Shown: positions 36,561-45,844 of the stretch, piece by piece
Layout: each line of letters opens with the position of its first letter
Numbering within the stretch: position 1 is the first letter of the stretch
NCBI RefSeq assembly: GCF_023276375.1
Contig: NZ_JALLPK010000001.1
Location: 3,472,001 to 3,536,000 of the forward strand
From: Halocatena marina
Lineage (GTDB): Archaea; Halobacteriota; Halobacteria; Halobacteriales; Haloarculaceae
Direction: 5' to 3'
DNA: 64,000 nt
Made by a program: the position numbers and the translations under genes
The notes under the pieces: generated by a model
Databases searched by the model: none
What the model saw: the letters and a program-made list of their open reading frames with translations, nothing else
Told to the model about the DNA's origin: nothing

Positions 36561-37469
36561 ATGACCGATGCCGACACGGCCGCACCGAGTGAGGCGTTCC
36601 AACCGCTCGGCAACGAAATCCGGACGCGGATTCTCACGGCGCTCCTCGATGACGAACGCGGTCCGCGCAGTCGAACGTTCTCTGAACTCGCCGAAACGAG
36701 CGGAGCGGACACCACGGCGGGATTCGCTTATCACCTCCGACAGCTCACCGATCACTACCTTCGCGAGACGAACGACGGCTACACTCTCACTGATGCAGGT
36801 GTACGGATCGCACGGGCCATCGTGTCCGGTGCGTACACCGACAGCGTCGACCGCGATCCAGTCTCGATCGACGATCCCTGTCCGTTCTGCGATGAGGATG
36901 CGCTCGTCGCCGCCGCGACGGACAACACCGTCACGATCGACTGCCAGCTGTGCGAACGGACGCTCCTCCGATTACCGTTTCCACCGGGAGGCCACCGAAC
37001 GCACACTGATGAGATGTTTCCTGCTGCGCTCGACCGTCTCTACCGCCACCGTGTCGCGCTCATGACCGACGGGAGCTGTCCTGAGTGCGGTGGCGCATCG
37101 ACCGCGACTGTCGGATACGCACGCGCAGATTCGAGCTCTGACTCCGGTGACGCTGTTTCTCACTCCGACTCTCGTTCTGACTCCACGGACAAGCCAGCGC
37201 AGTTACAGCTCGACTGTCTCGGGTGTGGGTATACGCTTAACTGTCCAGTAACGCTTGCTGTGCTCGATCATCCGGCTGTTATCTCCTTTTACCACGAGCA
37301 AGACGTTGACATCCGCGAACGCCCGATCTGGAACGTGGGTCGAGAATGGCGCGAGACGATCCTCTCGGACGATCCGTGGTGTGTTCGCGTCTCGACGGAA
37401 ATGGTAGATGAGGGATTGGAACTGCTTGTCGGACAGGACGCAACGGTGGTTTCTGTCTCTCGGTTCTGA
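36561..37469 (+). CDS. ArsR-family HTH regulator with zinc ribbons
   Basis: The 302-residue protein has an N-terminal winged helix (FQPLGNEIRTRILTALLDDE, then FAYHLRQLTDHYLRETNDGY), then two zinc-ribbon-like pairs (CPFCDE...CQLCER and CPECGG...CLGCGY) and a C-terminal domain of unknown type. This layout is that of haloarchaeal ArsR-like regulators that carry a DUF after the HTH. A Ser/Asp-rich insert near residues 192-215 (SSSDSGDAVSHSDSRSDSTD) is a low-complexity repeat. It probably co-transcribes with the DJ-1/PfpI gene just upstream. Confidence 0.85.
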   Translation: MTDADTAAPSEAFQPLGNEIRTRILTALLDDERGPRSRTFSELAETSGADTTAGFAYHLRQLTDHYLRETNDGYTLTDAGVRIARAIVSGAYTDSVDRDPVSIDDPCPFCDEDALVAAATDNTVTIDCQLCERTLLRLPFPPGGHRTHTDEMFPAALDRLYRHRVALMTDGSCPECGGASTATVGYARADSSSDSGDAVSHSDSRSDSTDKPAQLQLDCLGCGYTLNCPVTLAVLDHPAVISFYHEQDVDIRERPIWNVGREWRETILSDDPWCVRVSTEMVDEGLELLVGQDATVVSVSRF

Positions 37470-37500
37470 AATGGCAATCGGTACCGACGCTCATTACTGA

Positions 37501-37508
37501 TTTATTAC
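37501..37508 (+). promoter_or_regulatory. TATA-like element for the methyltransferase gene at 37534
   Basis: TTTATTAC is centred about 29 bases before the ATG at 37534, consistent with a leaderless or nearly leaderless mRNA. Confidence 0.4.
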
Positions 37509-37533
37509 AATTGATCTTGTATAGCACACCACA

Positions 37534-38232
37534 ATGACCACCGATCCGTTTGGTCGTGCCATACGCGATCACTACCTCGGTAACCGGGATGAACCACTCA
37601 TCGACCGAGACGGTGACGAGACGCGTGAACACTCCATCGAACAGTGGTATTTCGGAGAACACGACGAAGACGCGTGGCGCGACTCGTGGATGGAAGGGCC
37701 GTTACTCGATATGGGTGCTGGTGCAGGGAGAGACGCCCTCTACTATCAAGAACAGTTCGAGACGGTCGCCATCGAAGTGAGCGAACAACTCATCGAGATA
37801 CTGCGCGATCGGGGCGTCCGCGACGCTCGACTGGCGAATATGTTCGAACTCCGCGGTCAGTTCAACCGTGACCGGTTCCGGTCGGCTCACGCGGTTGGGA
37901 CGCAGGTTGGGCTGGCCGGATCGATGGCTGGCGTTCGCCAGTTTCTCGCGGATCTCGCATTCGTGACGACGCCCGATGCGGCCGTCGTTTTGGATAACTA
38001 TGCCCCGGAGAAGGACGCCACGAAGGACGTGTTCGCCTTCCGTGAGGATCCCGCGCCCGGACTCGCGTACCGCGTCTACCACGAGGCGTACAAAGGAGGT
38101 GTCGGGAAAACGCTGTTGTTCCGCTTGTTTAGCGTCGATCGGCTTCGAGAAGCGACAATCGGGTCACCGTGGGAAGTCACAGCAGTCACGTACGGGGATG
38201 TCCAGTGGAGGGCAATACTGGAAAAAGTATAA
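37534..38232 (+). CDS. Class I SAM-dependent methyltransferase
   Basis: The 232-residue protein has a SAM-binding loop LLDMGAGAGRDALYYQEQ, then VAIEVSEQLIEILRDRGV and SAHAVGTQVGLAGSM, as in a group of haloarchaeal small-molecule methyltransferases. The start DPFGRAIRDHYLGNRDEPLI is typical. The acceptor is unknown. It has its own promoter and is convergent with the proteasome operon. Confidence 0.85.
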   Translation: MTTDPFGRAIRDHYLGNRDEPLIDRDGDETREHSIEQWYFGEHDEDAWRDSWMEGPLLDMGAGAGRDALYYQEQFETVAIEVSEQLIEILRDRGVRDARLANMFELRGQFNRDRFRSAHAVGTQVGLAGSMAGVRQFLADLAFVTTPDAAVVLDNYAPEKDATKDVFAFREDPAPGLAYRVYHEAYKGGVGKTLLFRLFSVDRLREATIGSPWEVTAVTYGDVQWRAILEKV

Positions 38233-38368
38233 TGTTCCACTGAACCGTTCTATTACGTCAGGAGGCTACCGAGACATTCACGGGCAGTACGACTGCCGTT
38301 TCCAATAACGGGAGTTGATGAAGACAGTTCACGAACGCTTCGTGCTCGTGCTGGTAGCTTCTCGATTT

Positions 38369-39067
38369 TTATAGTACGCTCTCGATTTCGTCCTGTTCGA
38401 GCGTTCGGTAGCCGTCTTCGTCGATGATGGCGACAGCGACGTTTTCGGGGTCTGGGTCTTCCTCATCGGTGAGGACCGAAACAGCGAGCGAGTAGGCTGC
38501 ATCGATGCCCATCTCCGGATCGTATTCGGCCTCAAGCGTCGTTTCCATCTCGTCACTGCTGCCGCCGATGGCGGTCGCCTGCCACTCGTATGGTGTTCCG
38601 GACGGATCTGTCTCGAACAGCTGTGGTTTGCCGTCGACGTAGCCGCCCACGAGGAGCGCCGCTCCGAACGGGCGCGTGTGACCTGCCTGCGTGTACTCTT
38701 GGATGTGTTCGCTCACTTCGACCGTGAGCTGCTCGGGTGTGATCGGCTCTTCGTAGCGTAGTTGCTCAACTTGGGCCGTTTGGCGGGCTTCCTCGACGAG
38801 CTGGCGCGCGTCGGCGACGTGTCCCGCGCTTGCAACACCGTTGTGATCGTCGATCTTGTGGAGCTTCTCGATACTCCGTGGTTCGAGCAGCGACGAGCGA
38901 ATTCGTCGTTCGGCCGCGAGCACGACGCCATCGACCGCTCTGACCCCAACGCTCGCTCCGCCGCGCTTGACTGCTTCTCGTGCGTATTCGACTTGATACA
39001 GACGCCCATCGGGCGAGAAGAGGCTCGTTCCCCGGTCGTACGCCTGTCGATCGTCTTGTCCTCGCAT
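38369..39067 (-). CDS. psmA: Proteasome alpha subunit
   Basis: The 232-residue alpha subunit has the signature YDRGTSLFSPDGRLYQVEYA, which forms the gate and the N-terminal helix, then REAVKRGGASVGVRAVDGVV. It is non-catalytic and makes the outer rings of the 20S proteasome, binding PAN/Cdc48 ATPases at pockets between subunits. It overlaps the beta gene by one base (TGATG), so the two are translated together. Haloarchaea often have two alpha paralogues; which one this is cannot be told. Confidence 0.95.
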   Translation of the reverse strand: MRGQDDRQAYDRGTSLFSPDGRLYQVEYAREAVKRGGASVGVRAVDGVVLAAERRIRSSLLEPRSIEKLHKIDDHNGVASAGHVADARQLVEEARQTAQVEQLRYEEPITPEQLTVEVSEHIQEYTQAGHTRPFGAALLVGGYVDGKPQLFETDPSGTPYEWQATAIGGSSDEMETTLEAEYDPEMGIDAAYSLAVSVLTDEEDPDPENVAVAIIDEDGYRTLEQDEIESVL

Positions 39068-39681
39068 CAGTGTACCTCCGTAAGACTATCGTATGATTCC
39101 ATGGTCACGTCCTCGGCAGTAATGCGCGCGACGGTGATACCATTACCGCTTGCGGTGTCGCGCTCCATCGCGCTGTCGACTGCACTCGCCGCAACCGAAA
39201 CACCCTCCGAAAGCGTGAGATCCTCGTGATAGAGCCGTTCGAGCGCACCGGTCGCCAACGAAGTACCGCTCCCACTTGCCGCGTACGTGTCTTCGAGGAC
39301 GCCTCCTGCGCCGTCAATTTCGAACACGCGCGGGCCTTCTTCGTCGACTCCCCCGAGCAGTGGCATGGACGCTGTCCCTCGGATGAGATGTCCAGCAGTC
39401 CGAGCGAGCGCTTCCATGCTCATCGGTTCGCCACGCCGAACTTCGTACAGATCCGCCTCTGAACGAAGCCGCCGGATGAACGCCTGCCCGCCACCGACGG
39501 AGCCAGACATCGTCACTGCTGCCGATGGGTGAACGTGTTCGATTTTCTGAGACTGTTTGTTCGAGACGAAGCGTCCACCCAAGCTCGCCCTGCGGTCGGC
39601 GGCGAGCACAACACCTCCTGTCGTGACGAGACCGACCGTCGTCGTTCCCGTCTTATGAACGGTCATATCTTCCGTTTCCAT
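39067..39681 (-). CDS. psmB: Proteasome beta subunit
   Basis: The 204-residue catalytic subunit makes the inner rings of the 20S proteasome. The expected cut is before Thr13 in the string HKTGTTTVGLVT, leaving the N-terminal nucleophile Thr; the propeptide is just 12 residues, short compared with the roughly 50 residues known in Haloferax. VVLAADRRASLGGRFVSNK carries the Asp and Lys of the active site. A leaderless-type promoter (39706-39712) supports the 39681 start. Confidence 0.95.
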   Translation of the reverse strand: METEDMTVHKTGTTTVGLVTTGGVVLAADRRASLGGRFVSNKQSQKIEHVHPSAAVTMSGSVGGGQAFIRRLRSEADLYEVRRGEPMSMEALARTAGHLIRGTASMPLLGGVDEEGPRVFEIDGAGGVLEDTYAASGSGTSLATGALERLYHEDLTLSEGVSVAASAVDSAMERDTASGNGITVARITAEDVTMESYDSLTEVH

Positions 39682-39705
39682 ATCTATGCTTCCGCTCCGG
39701 TATCG

Positions 39706-39712
39706 AATAAAT
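39706..39712 (-). promoter_or_regulatory. TATA-like element for the psmB-psmA operon
   Basis: TTTATTC on the minus strand is centred about 27 bases before the psmB ATG at 39681. Confidence 0.5.
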
Positions 39713-39717
39713 TCTCG

Positions 39718-39733
39718 CTAAAATATCTTTTAG
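39718..39733. promoter_or_regulatory. Palindrome between the psmB and lipoate-ligase promoters
   Basis: CTAAAATATCTTTTAG is a perfect dyad with six-base arms and a four-base centre. It sits just upstream of the psmB TATA element and about 20 bases before the TATA-like element of the divergent lipoate-ligase gene, a position suited to an activator or shared regulator. Confidence 0.45.
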
Positions 39734-39751
39734 TCACGCCCGTACACAATC

Positions 39752-39758
39752 GCTTTTA
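39752..39758 (+). promoter_or_regulatory. TATA-like element for the lipoate-ligase gene
   Basis: GCTTTTA is centred about 27 bases before the GTG at 39782, supporting this non-ATG start. Confidence 0.4.
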
Positions 39759-39781
39759 CCCGGTAGCGACCACACACAGGC

Positions 39782-40594
39782 GTGACTGCTCTCAGCGAGA
39801 ACGATTGGCGATTGGTGCGCGAGGAATCGCTGACAGGGCCGATGTGCATGGCACTTGATGCGGTGGCGGCAGAAACCGCTGTCGCGGGCGGCCCTCGTAC
39901 TGTTCGCGTCTACCAGTGGGAGCCCGCAACGCTTTCACTTGGTTACCATCAGAACCCTGAAGATATTGATTGGGACTTTTGCGAACGTGAGGGTATCACC
40001 GTTACCCGGCGTCCGACCGGCGGTGGAGCCATCTACCACGATACGTATGGTGATATCTCGTATTCGATCATCGCGCCTGCGGATGAACTTCCCTCCGACC
40101 TGATGGAAACCTACGAGCTACTCTGTCAACCGCTCCTTGATGCTTGTTCGGTCATGGGCGTTCCCGCCGACTTCGCCAGCGAGACGGCTCCTGCGCTCCA
40201 CGAACCTGCGTGCTATCTCCGAGATATCCACCCGGCGCACGACGTGATCTGTAATGGGGATAAACTGAGCGGCAACGCCCAGTACCGACGACGAGACAGC
40301 ATCATCCAGCACGGCTCGCTCACCTACCACGCTACCCCCGAACGGACTCTCAACTGTTTCGTCGATCCGGGCGTCTCCACCGAACGGGTTCACGAGCGCA
40401 TTACTGGAATCGACGAACACAGCGACGTTTCGCGCACTGATGCAGTCCAAACGCTCGAAAGCACCCTGAAAACGTGGGCCAACGCCACTGAGGACGGATG
40501 GACAGACGAGGAACGAGCGCGTGCACGAGAGATTGCCGATGAAAAATTCGAGCGCAGCGCGTGGAATCGAGACGGTGACGATCCGATGACGTAA
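39782..40594 (+). CDS. lplA: Lipoate-protein ligase A family protein
   Basis: The 270-residue protein has the biotin/lipoate ligase fold with the diagnostic RRPTGGGAIYHD and the lysine motif NGDKLSGNAQYRR that contacts lipoyl-AMP. It either attaches lipoate to E2 subunits and the glycine cleavage H protein or moves octanoyl groups. The start codon is GTG at 39782. The C-terminal helical tail (EERARAREIADEKFERSAWN) is typical of haloarchaeal forms. It is divergent from psmB. Confidence 0.92.
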   Translation: MTALSENDWRLVREESLTGPMCMALDAVAAETAVAGGPRTVRVYQWEPATLSLGYHQNPEDIDWDFCEREGITVTRRPTGGGAIYHDTYGDISYSIIAPADELPSDLMETYELLCQPLLDACSVMGVPADFASETAPALHEPACYLRDIHPAHDVICNGDKLSGNAQYRRRDSIIQHGSLTYHATPERTLNCFVDPGVSTERVHERITGIDEHSDVSRTDAVQTLESTLKTWANATEDGWTDEERARAREIADEKFERSAWNRDGDDPMT

Positions 40595-40756
40595 ACGACA
40601 GTCGTTCGTTCCAGACGCTGTGAGAGCGTGTCGGAGCATCGAGACAACCTTCACTCTCGTCTTTCATTATTCATTAACTAGTGGTGATATGTCTAGAAAG
40701 GTTACAGACGCACTGTACTCCGAAGCCACTATCCTTTCCGGTCCAGTAGCGCGGGT

Positions 40757-41587
40757 ATGTTACGAGTTGGAGCGCACGTCTCCGTTGCTGGCGGCGTCGA
40801 AAACGCGATAGGGAATCAACTCGATGTCGGTGGCAACTGCGGACAGATCTTCACCCATTCTCCACAAGTGTGGCAGGAGCCGAACATCGATAACGGACAG
40901 GCCGAGGCATTTCGTGAGGGTACCGCTGCGAATCTCGACGGTCCGTGGGTCATTCATTCCTCGTATCTGGTCAATCTTTGTACGCCGAAGGACGATCTCC
41001 GTGCGAAATCTATCGAGAGCATGCAATCGGAGGTTGATGCGGCCCACGCGCTCGATATCGGGTACGTGAACGTCCATCTCGGCGCGCATACTGGGGCTGG
41101 CGTCGAACAAGGACTCGACAATGCAGCGAGCGCCCTCGATGAGATCGATATTCCATCGGACGTGACCGTCCTCGTCGAGAGCGACGCGGGGAGCGGGACG
41201 AAACTCGGTGGCGAGTTCGAGCACCTTGCAACCGTTCTCGAAGACTCAGCCCACGACCTCGGCGTCTGTCTCGATACGGCCCACATGTTCGCTGCGGGCT
41301 ACGATCTCTCTACGGAGGATGCTGTTCACGAGACGATAGAGGAGTTCGATGCCGTCGTCGGAGTAGACACGCTGCAGTGTATCCATCTCAACGATTCGAA
41401 ACACGAGTGTGGGACGAACAAGGACGAACACGCTCACATCGGGAAGGGATACATCGGTGATGAGGGTATGGACGCGATCATCAACCACCCGGCTCTCGAA
41501 GACGTCCCTCTCGTTCTCGAAACGCCGACGGAGAACGGCAAGAGTTTCGAGTGGAACATCGACCGCGTCAGAGAACTCAGAGAGTAA
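40757..41587 (+). CDS. nfo: Endonuclease IV
   Basis: The 276-residue TIM-barrel enzyme cuts at abasic sites in base-excision repair. Ligands for the three metal ions are visible: [76 protein letters not shown] and VLETPT. The length is normal. Its stop is four bases before the GTG of the next methyltransferase, so the two are likely one transcript. Confidence 0.95.
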   Translation: MLRVGAHVSVAGGVENAIGNQLDVGGNCGQIFTHSPQVWQEPNIDNGQAEAFREGTAANLDGPWVIHSSYLVNLCTPKDDLRAKSIESMQSEVDAAHALDIGYVNVHLGAHTGAGVEQGLDNAASALDEIDIPSDVTVLVESDAGSGTKLGGEFEHLATVLEDSAHDLGVCLDTAHMFAAGYDLSTEDAVHETIEEFDAVVGVDTLQCIHLNDSKHECGTNKDEHAHIGKGYIGDEGMDAIINHPALEDVPLVLETPTENGKSFEWNIDRVRELRE

Positions 41588-41591
41588 CATC

Positions 41592-42383
41592 GTGCGGCGT
41601 TTTTCCACCTCCTATCTCGACGAGACGAGACGCGGGATGTGGGAGTCACGAGCGGCGCTGTCTCCACTTTCGCTCGCGGATCGGGATCTCGTTCTGGATG
41701 TCGGCTGTGGGACGGGTGAGCTATCGTCGGTGCTGTGCGAGGAATCTTCTGGAAGCGTCGTCGGTCTCGACCGTGATCGGTCTCTGCTCCGAGAGGTGTC
41801 CGTTCCGACGATCCAAGCCGACGCGGTCGAACTCCCTGTTCGAGACGATGCGGCCGACTTGGTGGTGTGTCAGGCGCTGCTCGTCAATCTTTCCGACGCC
41901 GACATCGACCGTGCGCTCGCGGAGTTCGTTCGCTGCTCGTCCGATCTCGTGGCCGTCATCGAACCGGACAACAGCGCTGTCAACGTCGAGTCAACCGTTT
42001 CCGAGGAGAGTGACCTCGCAGCTCGTGCACGGGAACACTACATCAGTGGCGTCGGAACAGACGTTACCCTCGGAGCGATTCCCGATCGACTGCGCGAGCA
42101 CGGACTCACTGATGTGAAAACGCGACGATACGACCACGTGCGGACGATCGAATCGCCCTACGGCGAACGGGCAGTCGAGGCAGCCAAACGGAAAGTGACC
42201 GGATCACGGATCGCACAGCAACGAGATACGCTCCTCGCTGGCGGCATGAGCGACAAAGCGTACGAGTCGTTCCGCAGCGAGTGGCGAGAAATGGGTCGAG
42301 CAATCGTCGAGGCGATGCACGCGGGCACGTACCACCGGAAGGAAGTGATTCCCTTTTTCGTGACCGTTGGTCGAATCGTATAG
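41592..42383 (+). CDS. Class I SAM-dependent methyltransferase
   Basis: The 263-residue protein starts at a GTG (MRRFSTSYLDETRRGMWE) and has the SAM loop VLDVGCGTGELSSVLCEESS, then VVGLDRDRSLL and QADAVELPVRDDAADLVVCQ. Proteins of this type follow nfo in other haloarchaea as I remember it. The substrate is unknown. It probably shares a transcript with nfo, being four bases downstream of its stop. Confidence 0.85.
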   Translation: MRRFSTSYLDETRRGMWESRAALSPLSLADRDLVLDVGCGTGELSSVLCEESSGSVVGLDRDRSLLREVSVPTIQADAVELPVRDDAADLVVCQALLVNLSDADIDRALAEFVRCSSDLVAVIEPDNSAVNVESTVSEESDLAARAREHYISGVGTDVTLGAIPDRLREHGLTDVKTRRYDHVRTIESPYGERAVEAAKRKVTGSRIAQQRDTLLAGGMSDKAYESFRSEWREMGRAIVEAMHAGTYHRKEVIPFFVTVGRIV

Positions 42384-42519
42384 CATCGAACGACAGCGTT
42401 CTGAATCGAGGCCGTATTTCGACAGAAGAATCAATGTGTTTTGTTGGTGTAAAAAGTATCAAAAGATGGGAAACGGCTAAGCCATTATCGTAATAATAAT
42501 TATCGAGATAATTTCAGCC

Positions 42520-43856
42520 TGATTATTATTTATGGCCGAAGGCGGGTCGGAAAGACGGAACTCATCAAGGAGTTCTGTAAAAGAACCTCTCACATGTATC
42601 ACCTCGTCTCGCAGGAGTCAGCCATGACTCAGTAAGAGAAGTTTATCGAGGAGTTGGCAGCTCACAGCGGGGATCGCGTTCCCCGCATTGAGGATTGGCA
42701 CGACGCAATCGATTATCTCGGTGAGGTACTATCCGATGGGAAAGAGTTCGTCGCTATCGACGAGTTTCCGTATCTCGTTGAGTCAAGCGATACCATCCTC
42801 TCCGCACTCCAACACTTCATCGACACGATGAGCGACGATGTGACTTCAACACTCGTTCTTTGTGGATCGAGCATCAGTGTCATGGAATCGGAGGTACTCG
42901 GGCACGAGAGTCCTCTCTACGGACGACGTACAGCACAGATTGATCTACAACCGTTCAGCTTCGCTGATACACTCGATGTTATTGACTATCCATTCGAGGA
43001 GAGCGTTCGTTCGTTCGCAGTTACCGGTGGAATGCCGATGTATCTCATGTTGTTCGACTACGATCAGCCCCTCGAAACGAACGTATTGAACAACCATCTC
43101 TCGAAGACCTCCATTCTTTATAACGAGCCTGAGTTTCTTCTCAGAACTGAACTTCGTTCACCATCTCGGTACATGAGCATACTCGAAGCAATCGCGAACG
43201 GCTACACGACTCCGAATGAGATCTCCGGTCAGACAGCGATCGATTCTGGCCCGCTTTCTGGCTATCTAACACGTCTCCGTCGGCTCCGTCTGATCGAGCG
43301 CGAGGTCCCAGTAACAGCACGAGAGAAGAAATCGAAACGTTCTGTCTATCGTATTGCTGATGATTTCCTCCGATTCTGGTTTCGGTTTGTCGAACCGAAT
43401 CGGTCCGGAATCGAACAGGCACCCCAGTTCGTTCTCGAAGAACGGATCGTTCCAGAGCTCAATCGATTCGTTTCGAAGACGTTCGAGGATATCTGTCAGG
43501 AACTGCTCTGGCGTCTTGTGACTACAGACCAATTGAAGTGCTCGTGCGACGCGATCGGGCGGTGGTGGCACGGTGAACACGAGATCGACATCGTTGGACT
43601 CGACGACCGAACGCCAGCAGCCGTCTTCGGTGAGTGCAAATGGACGAACACACCCGTCGGAATGAGCCTCGTCGAGAAACTCCGAGAGAAATCTGACGAA
43701 GTCCGGTGGAAGCGCAATGACCGCGATGAGGAGTACATCCTCTTCTCGAAATCGGGATTCGACAAAACGCTCGACGAAACGCTCGACGACCGATGGCACC
43801 TCTACGATCTTGAGCGGATAGCGCGTGTCTTTGATAGCAGTAAACCGACTGTATAG
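42520..43856 (+). pseudogene. Broken archaeal AAA ATPase (DUF234 type)
   Basis: A continuous frame begins without a start codon near 42528 with FIYGRRRVGKTELIKEF, the Walker A of archaeal AAA ATPases. It is broken by a TAA at 42636-42638 and then stays open to 43856: IDEFPYLVESS (Walker B), LCGSSISVMES (sensor), a winged helix near 43170-43330, and a C-terminal DUF234 domain (RFWFRFVEPNRSG and the PD-(D/E)xK-like EIDIVG...FGECKW). The first ~30 residues of the family are missing upstream. With both a lost N-terminus and a stop it is almost certainly dead, unless a start inside 42654 on gives a truncated product. Confidence 0.8.
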
Positions 43857-43962
43857 GAATTACCTGCGCGTCGATTCGAACTATCATTCGTATTCTGATC
43901 TCCATTTTCGTTCTTCGTTTTTCTCCTGAAAAGCTTATGAGACCGCGTCTGCACCGACGGAT

Positions 43963-45054
43963 ATGGATCCTCGCATCCGAGAACACGCAGAGGTCGTCAT
44001 CGAGCACTCCACAAAGATCGAGTCGGGAGATAACGTCATCATTTCTGGCTCTCAACTCGCGGATGATCTTGTCGTTGCACTGTATGAGTTGTGTGGCGAG
44101 CGCGGCGCGAATCCGATGCGGATGGGTGCCGGTGATCGTGCCATGCGGGCATATCTCAACGCTGCTGATCCCGAATCGTTCGATCTTCCGGATCACGCGA
44201 TGGCAGCGACGGAAGCGACAGACGTCTTCATCGGTATCATCGGTACGGCGAACGCGAGCGAACGAAGTGACGTCGATCCACAGACGACGAGCGCGTACAA
44301 GCAAGCAACAAAACCGATTGCAGACGAGCGGATAGGAAAACGCTGGGTTGCAACCCAATTCCCAACTCCGGGGAACGCCCAGAAGGCCGAGATGAGCACC
44401 GAAGCCTACGAGGATTTCGTGTGGGACGCGATCAACAAGGACTGGGACGCCCAACGCGAACATCAAGCGCAGTTGGTCGAGATTCTCGATCCAGCAAGTG
44501 AGGTTCACATCAAAAGCGGCGACACGACCGATCTCACGATGTCCATCGACGGAATGAAAACGGTGAACGACTACGCTGAGAAGAACCTCCCGGGTGGCGA
44601 AGTGTTCACCGCTCCGATTCCCGATTCCGTCGAAGGAGAGGTTCTATTCGATATGCCACTCAACGTGCAAGGCCGCGAGATTCGAAACGCCCGCCTCGTC
44701 TTCGAGGACGGTGACGTGAGCGAACACAGCGCCGAAACGAACGAAGACGTGTTGACATCCCTGCTCGACACCGACGATGGTGCTCGACGGCTCGGGGAGT
44801 TGGGCATCGGAATGAACCGCGATATCGATCAGTTCACCCACAACATGCTCTTTGACGAGAAGATGGGCGACACTGTCCACATGGCGATCGGACGGGCAAT
44901 AGAGGAATGCGTTCCCGATGGACAACCACTCAACGAAAGCGCAGTCCACACGGACATGATCGTCGATATGAGTGAGGAATCGTTCATCGCGGTCGATGGT
45001 GAGGTCGTTCAGCGCGACGGAACGTTCGTCTTCGAGGACGAATTCGAGAACTAG
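43963..45054 (+). CDS. M29-family aminopeptidase
   Basis: The 363-residue protein matches the thermophilic M29 aminopeptidases, which use two metal ions. It begins DPRIREHAEVVIEHSTKIES, has the metal-binding Glu in the GEVFTAPIPDSVEG stretch, and later NEDVLTSLL, THNMLFDEKMGDTVHMAIG and HTDMIVDM with His and Asp ligands. It trims N-terminal residues from peptides, probably in the cytoplasm, which makes it a possible partner of the proteasome encoded 4 kb away. A GCTTATG element lies 26-32 bases upstream. Confidence 0.92.
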   Translation: MDPRIREHAEVVIEHSTKIESGDNVIISGSQLADDLVVALYELCGERGANPMRMGAGDRAMRAYLNAADPESFDLPDHAMAATEATDVFIGIIGTANASERSDVDPQTTSAYKQATKPIADERIGKRWVATQFPTPGNAQKAEMSTEAYEDFVWDAINKDWDAQREHQAQLVEILDPASEVHIKSGDTTDLTMSIDGMKTVNDYAEKNLPGGEVFTAPIPDSVEGEVLFDMPLNVQGREIRNARLVFEDGDVSEHSAETNEDVLTSLLDTDDGARRLGELGIGMNRDIDQFTHNMLFDEKMGDTVHMAIGRAIEECVPDGQPLNESAVHTDMIVDMSEESFIAVDGEVVQRDGTFVFEDEFEN

Positions 45055-45059
45055 AGATA

Positions 45060-45710
45060 CTACACGACATCGCCGCGGACTGTCGCACCGGTTTGACGCT
45101 CGCGGTAGTGTTTGATTGCGTTGGCGGCTTCGGTTGTTTCGTCTGCGTCCATCCCGAGCATCTCCAGCGCGTCGGGGAGCGTCGGAAAGACGAGCTCTCC
45201 CGAACGAAGCTTCTCGAACGCATCCTCACTTTGGGTGCCGTCAACCCAGAGACAGACGCCGCGTGGATCAAGGATCTGTTCGTAGTCCTGTCGAGCCATC
45301 GCTCCTTTCAGGCGCTGTGTAACGTTGTTCTCGAACCCAGTGTTACACACTTCGAGGTGGATCGGCTCATCGTCGATGAGGTGGGCAGCGAGGCACTTCT
45401 CAGGGGCCGCATGGCCGTTCGTGTTCGCACAGAGCGCCTCTGGGTGTGCGTCGGCCCATTCAGCGCTGACGGTCTTGCCGACTCCTTCGATTCCGTGTGA
45501 CTCAATGAATGCTTCTTCCTTCGATGCGTCTCCGTGGAATAACAGATCTTTGGTGAGGTAGACATCGAGGCGGTCGATGGGGTCGATTCCGAGCGCGAGA
45601 TCGCCGTAGACCCACACCTCCCGCACGGGAACGGGCATCGAGTCCTGTTCGACTGTCTCGATGAGACGCGCGAGGCGGTCGACAGCGTCCGCCCGAGAGA
45701 ACTGGGACAT
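45060..45710 (-). CDS. Haloarchaeal conserved protein (DUF7095-like)
   Basis: From the ATG at 45710 this 216-residue protein begins MSQFSRADAVDRLARLIETV and has REVWVYGDLALGIDPIDRLD, followed by VYLTKDLLFHGD. The GDLALG...DRLDVYL pattern resembles a nucleotidyltransferase-like fold, but the match is weak. I believe it is a haloarchaea-restricted family, DUF7095, from memory. It is convergent with the M29 gene, five bases between stops. Confidence 0.8.
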   Translation of the reverse strand: MSQFSRADAVDRLARLIETVEQDSMPVPVREVWVYGDLALGIDPIDRLDVYLTKDLLFHGDASKEEAFIESHGIEGVGKTVSAEWADAHPEALCANTNGHAAPEKCLAAHLIDDEPIHLEVCNTGFENNVTQRLKGAMARQDYEQILDPRGVCLWVDGTQSEDAFEKLRSGELVFPTLPDALEMLGMDADETTEAANAIKHYRERQTGATVRGDVV

Positions 45711-45844
45711 TATCAGCCCGTACTCTTCGGAGGTGGAAAACACACTCGCTCCACTGGCGATAATGTCCGTATCAGCGCCTACGCTCCTGTCGAGTCCCCT
45801 ATCGACAGTCGCAAGAGCGTGTGCACGTATCTCTACGTAGAACC

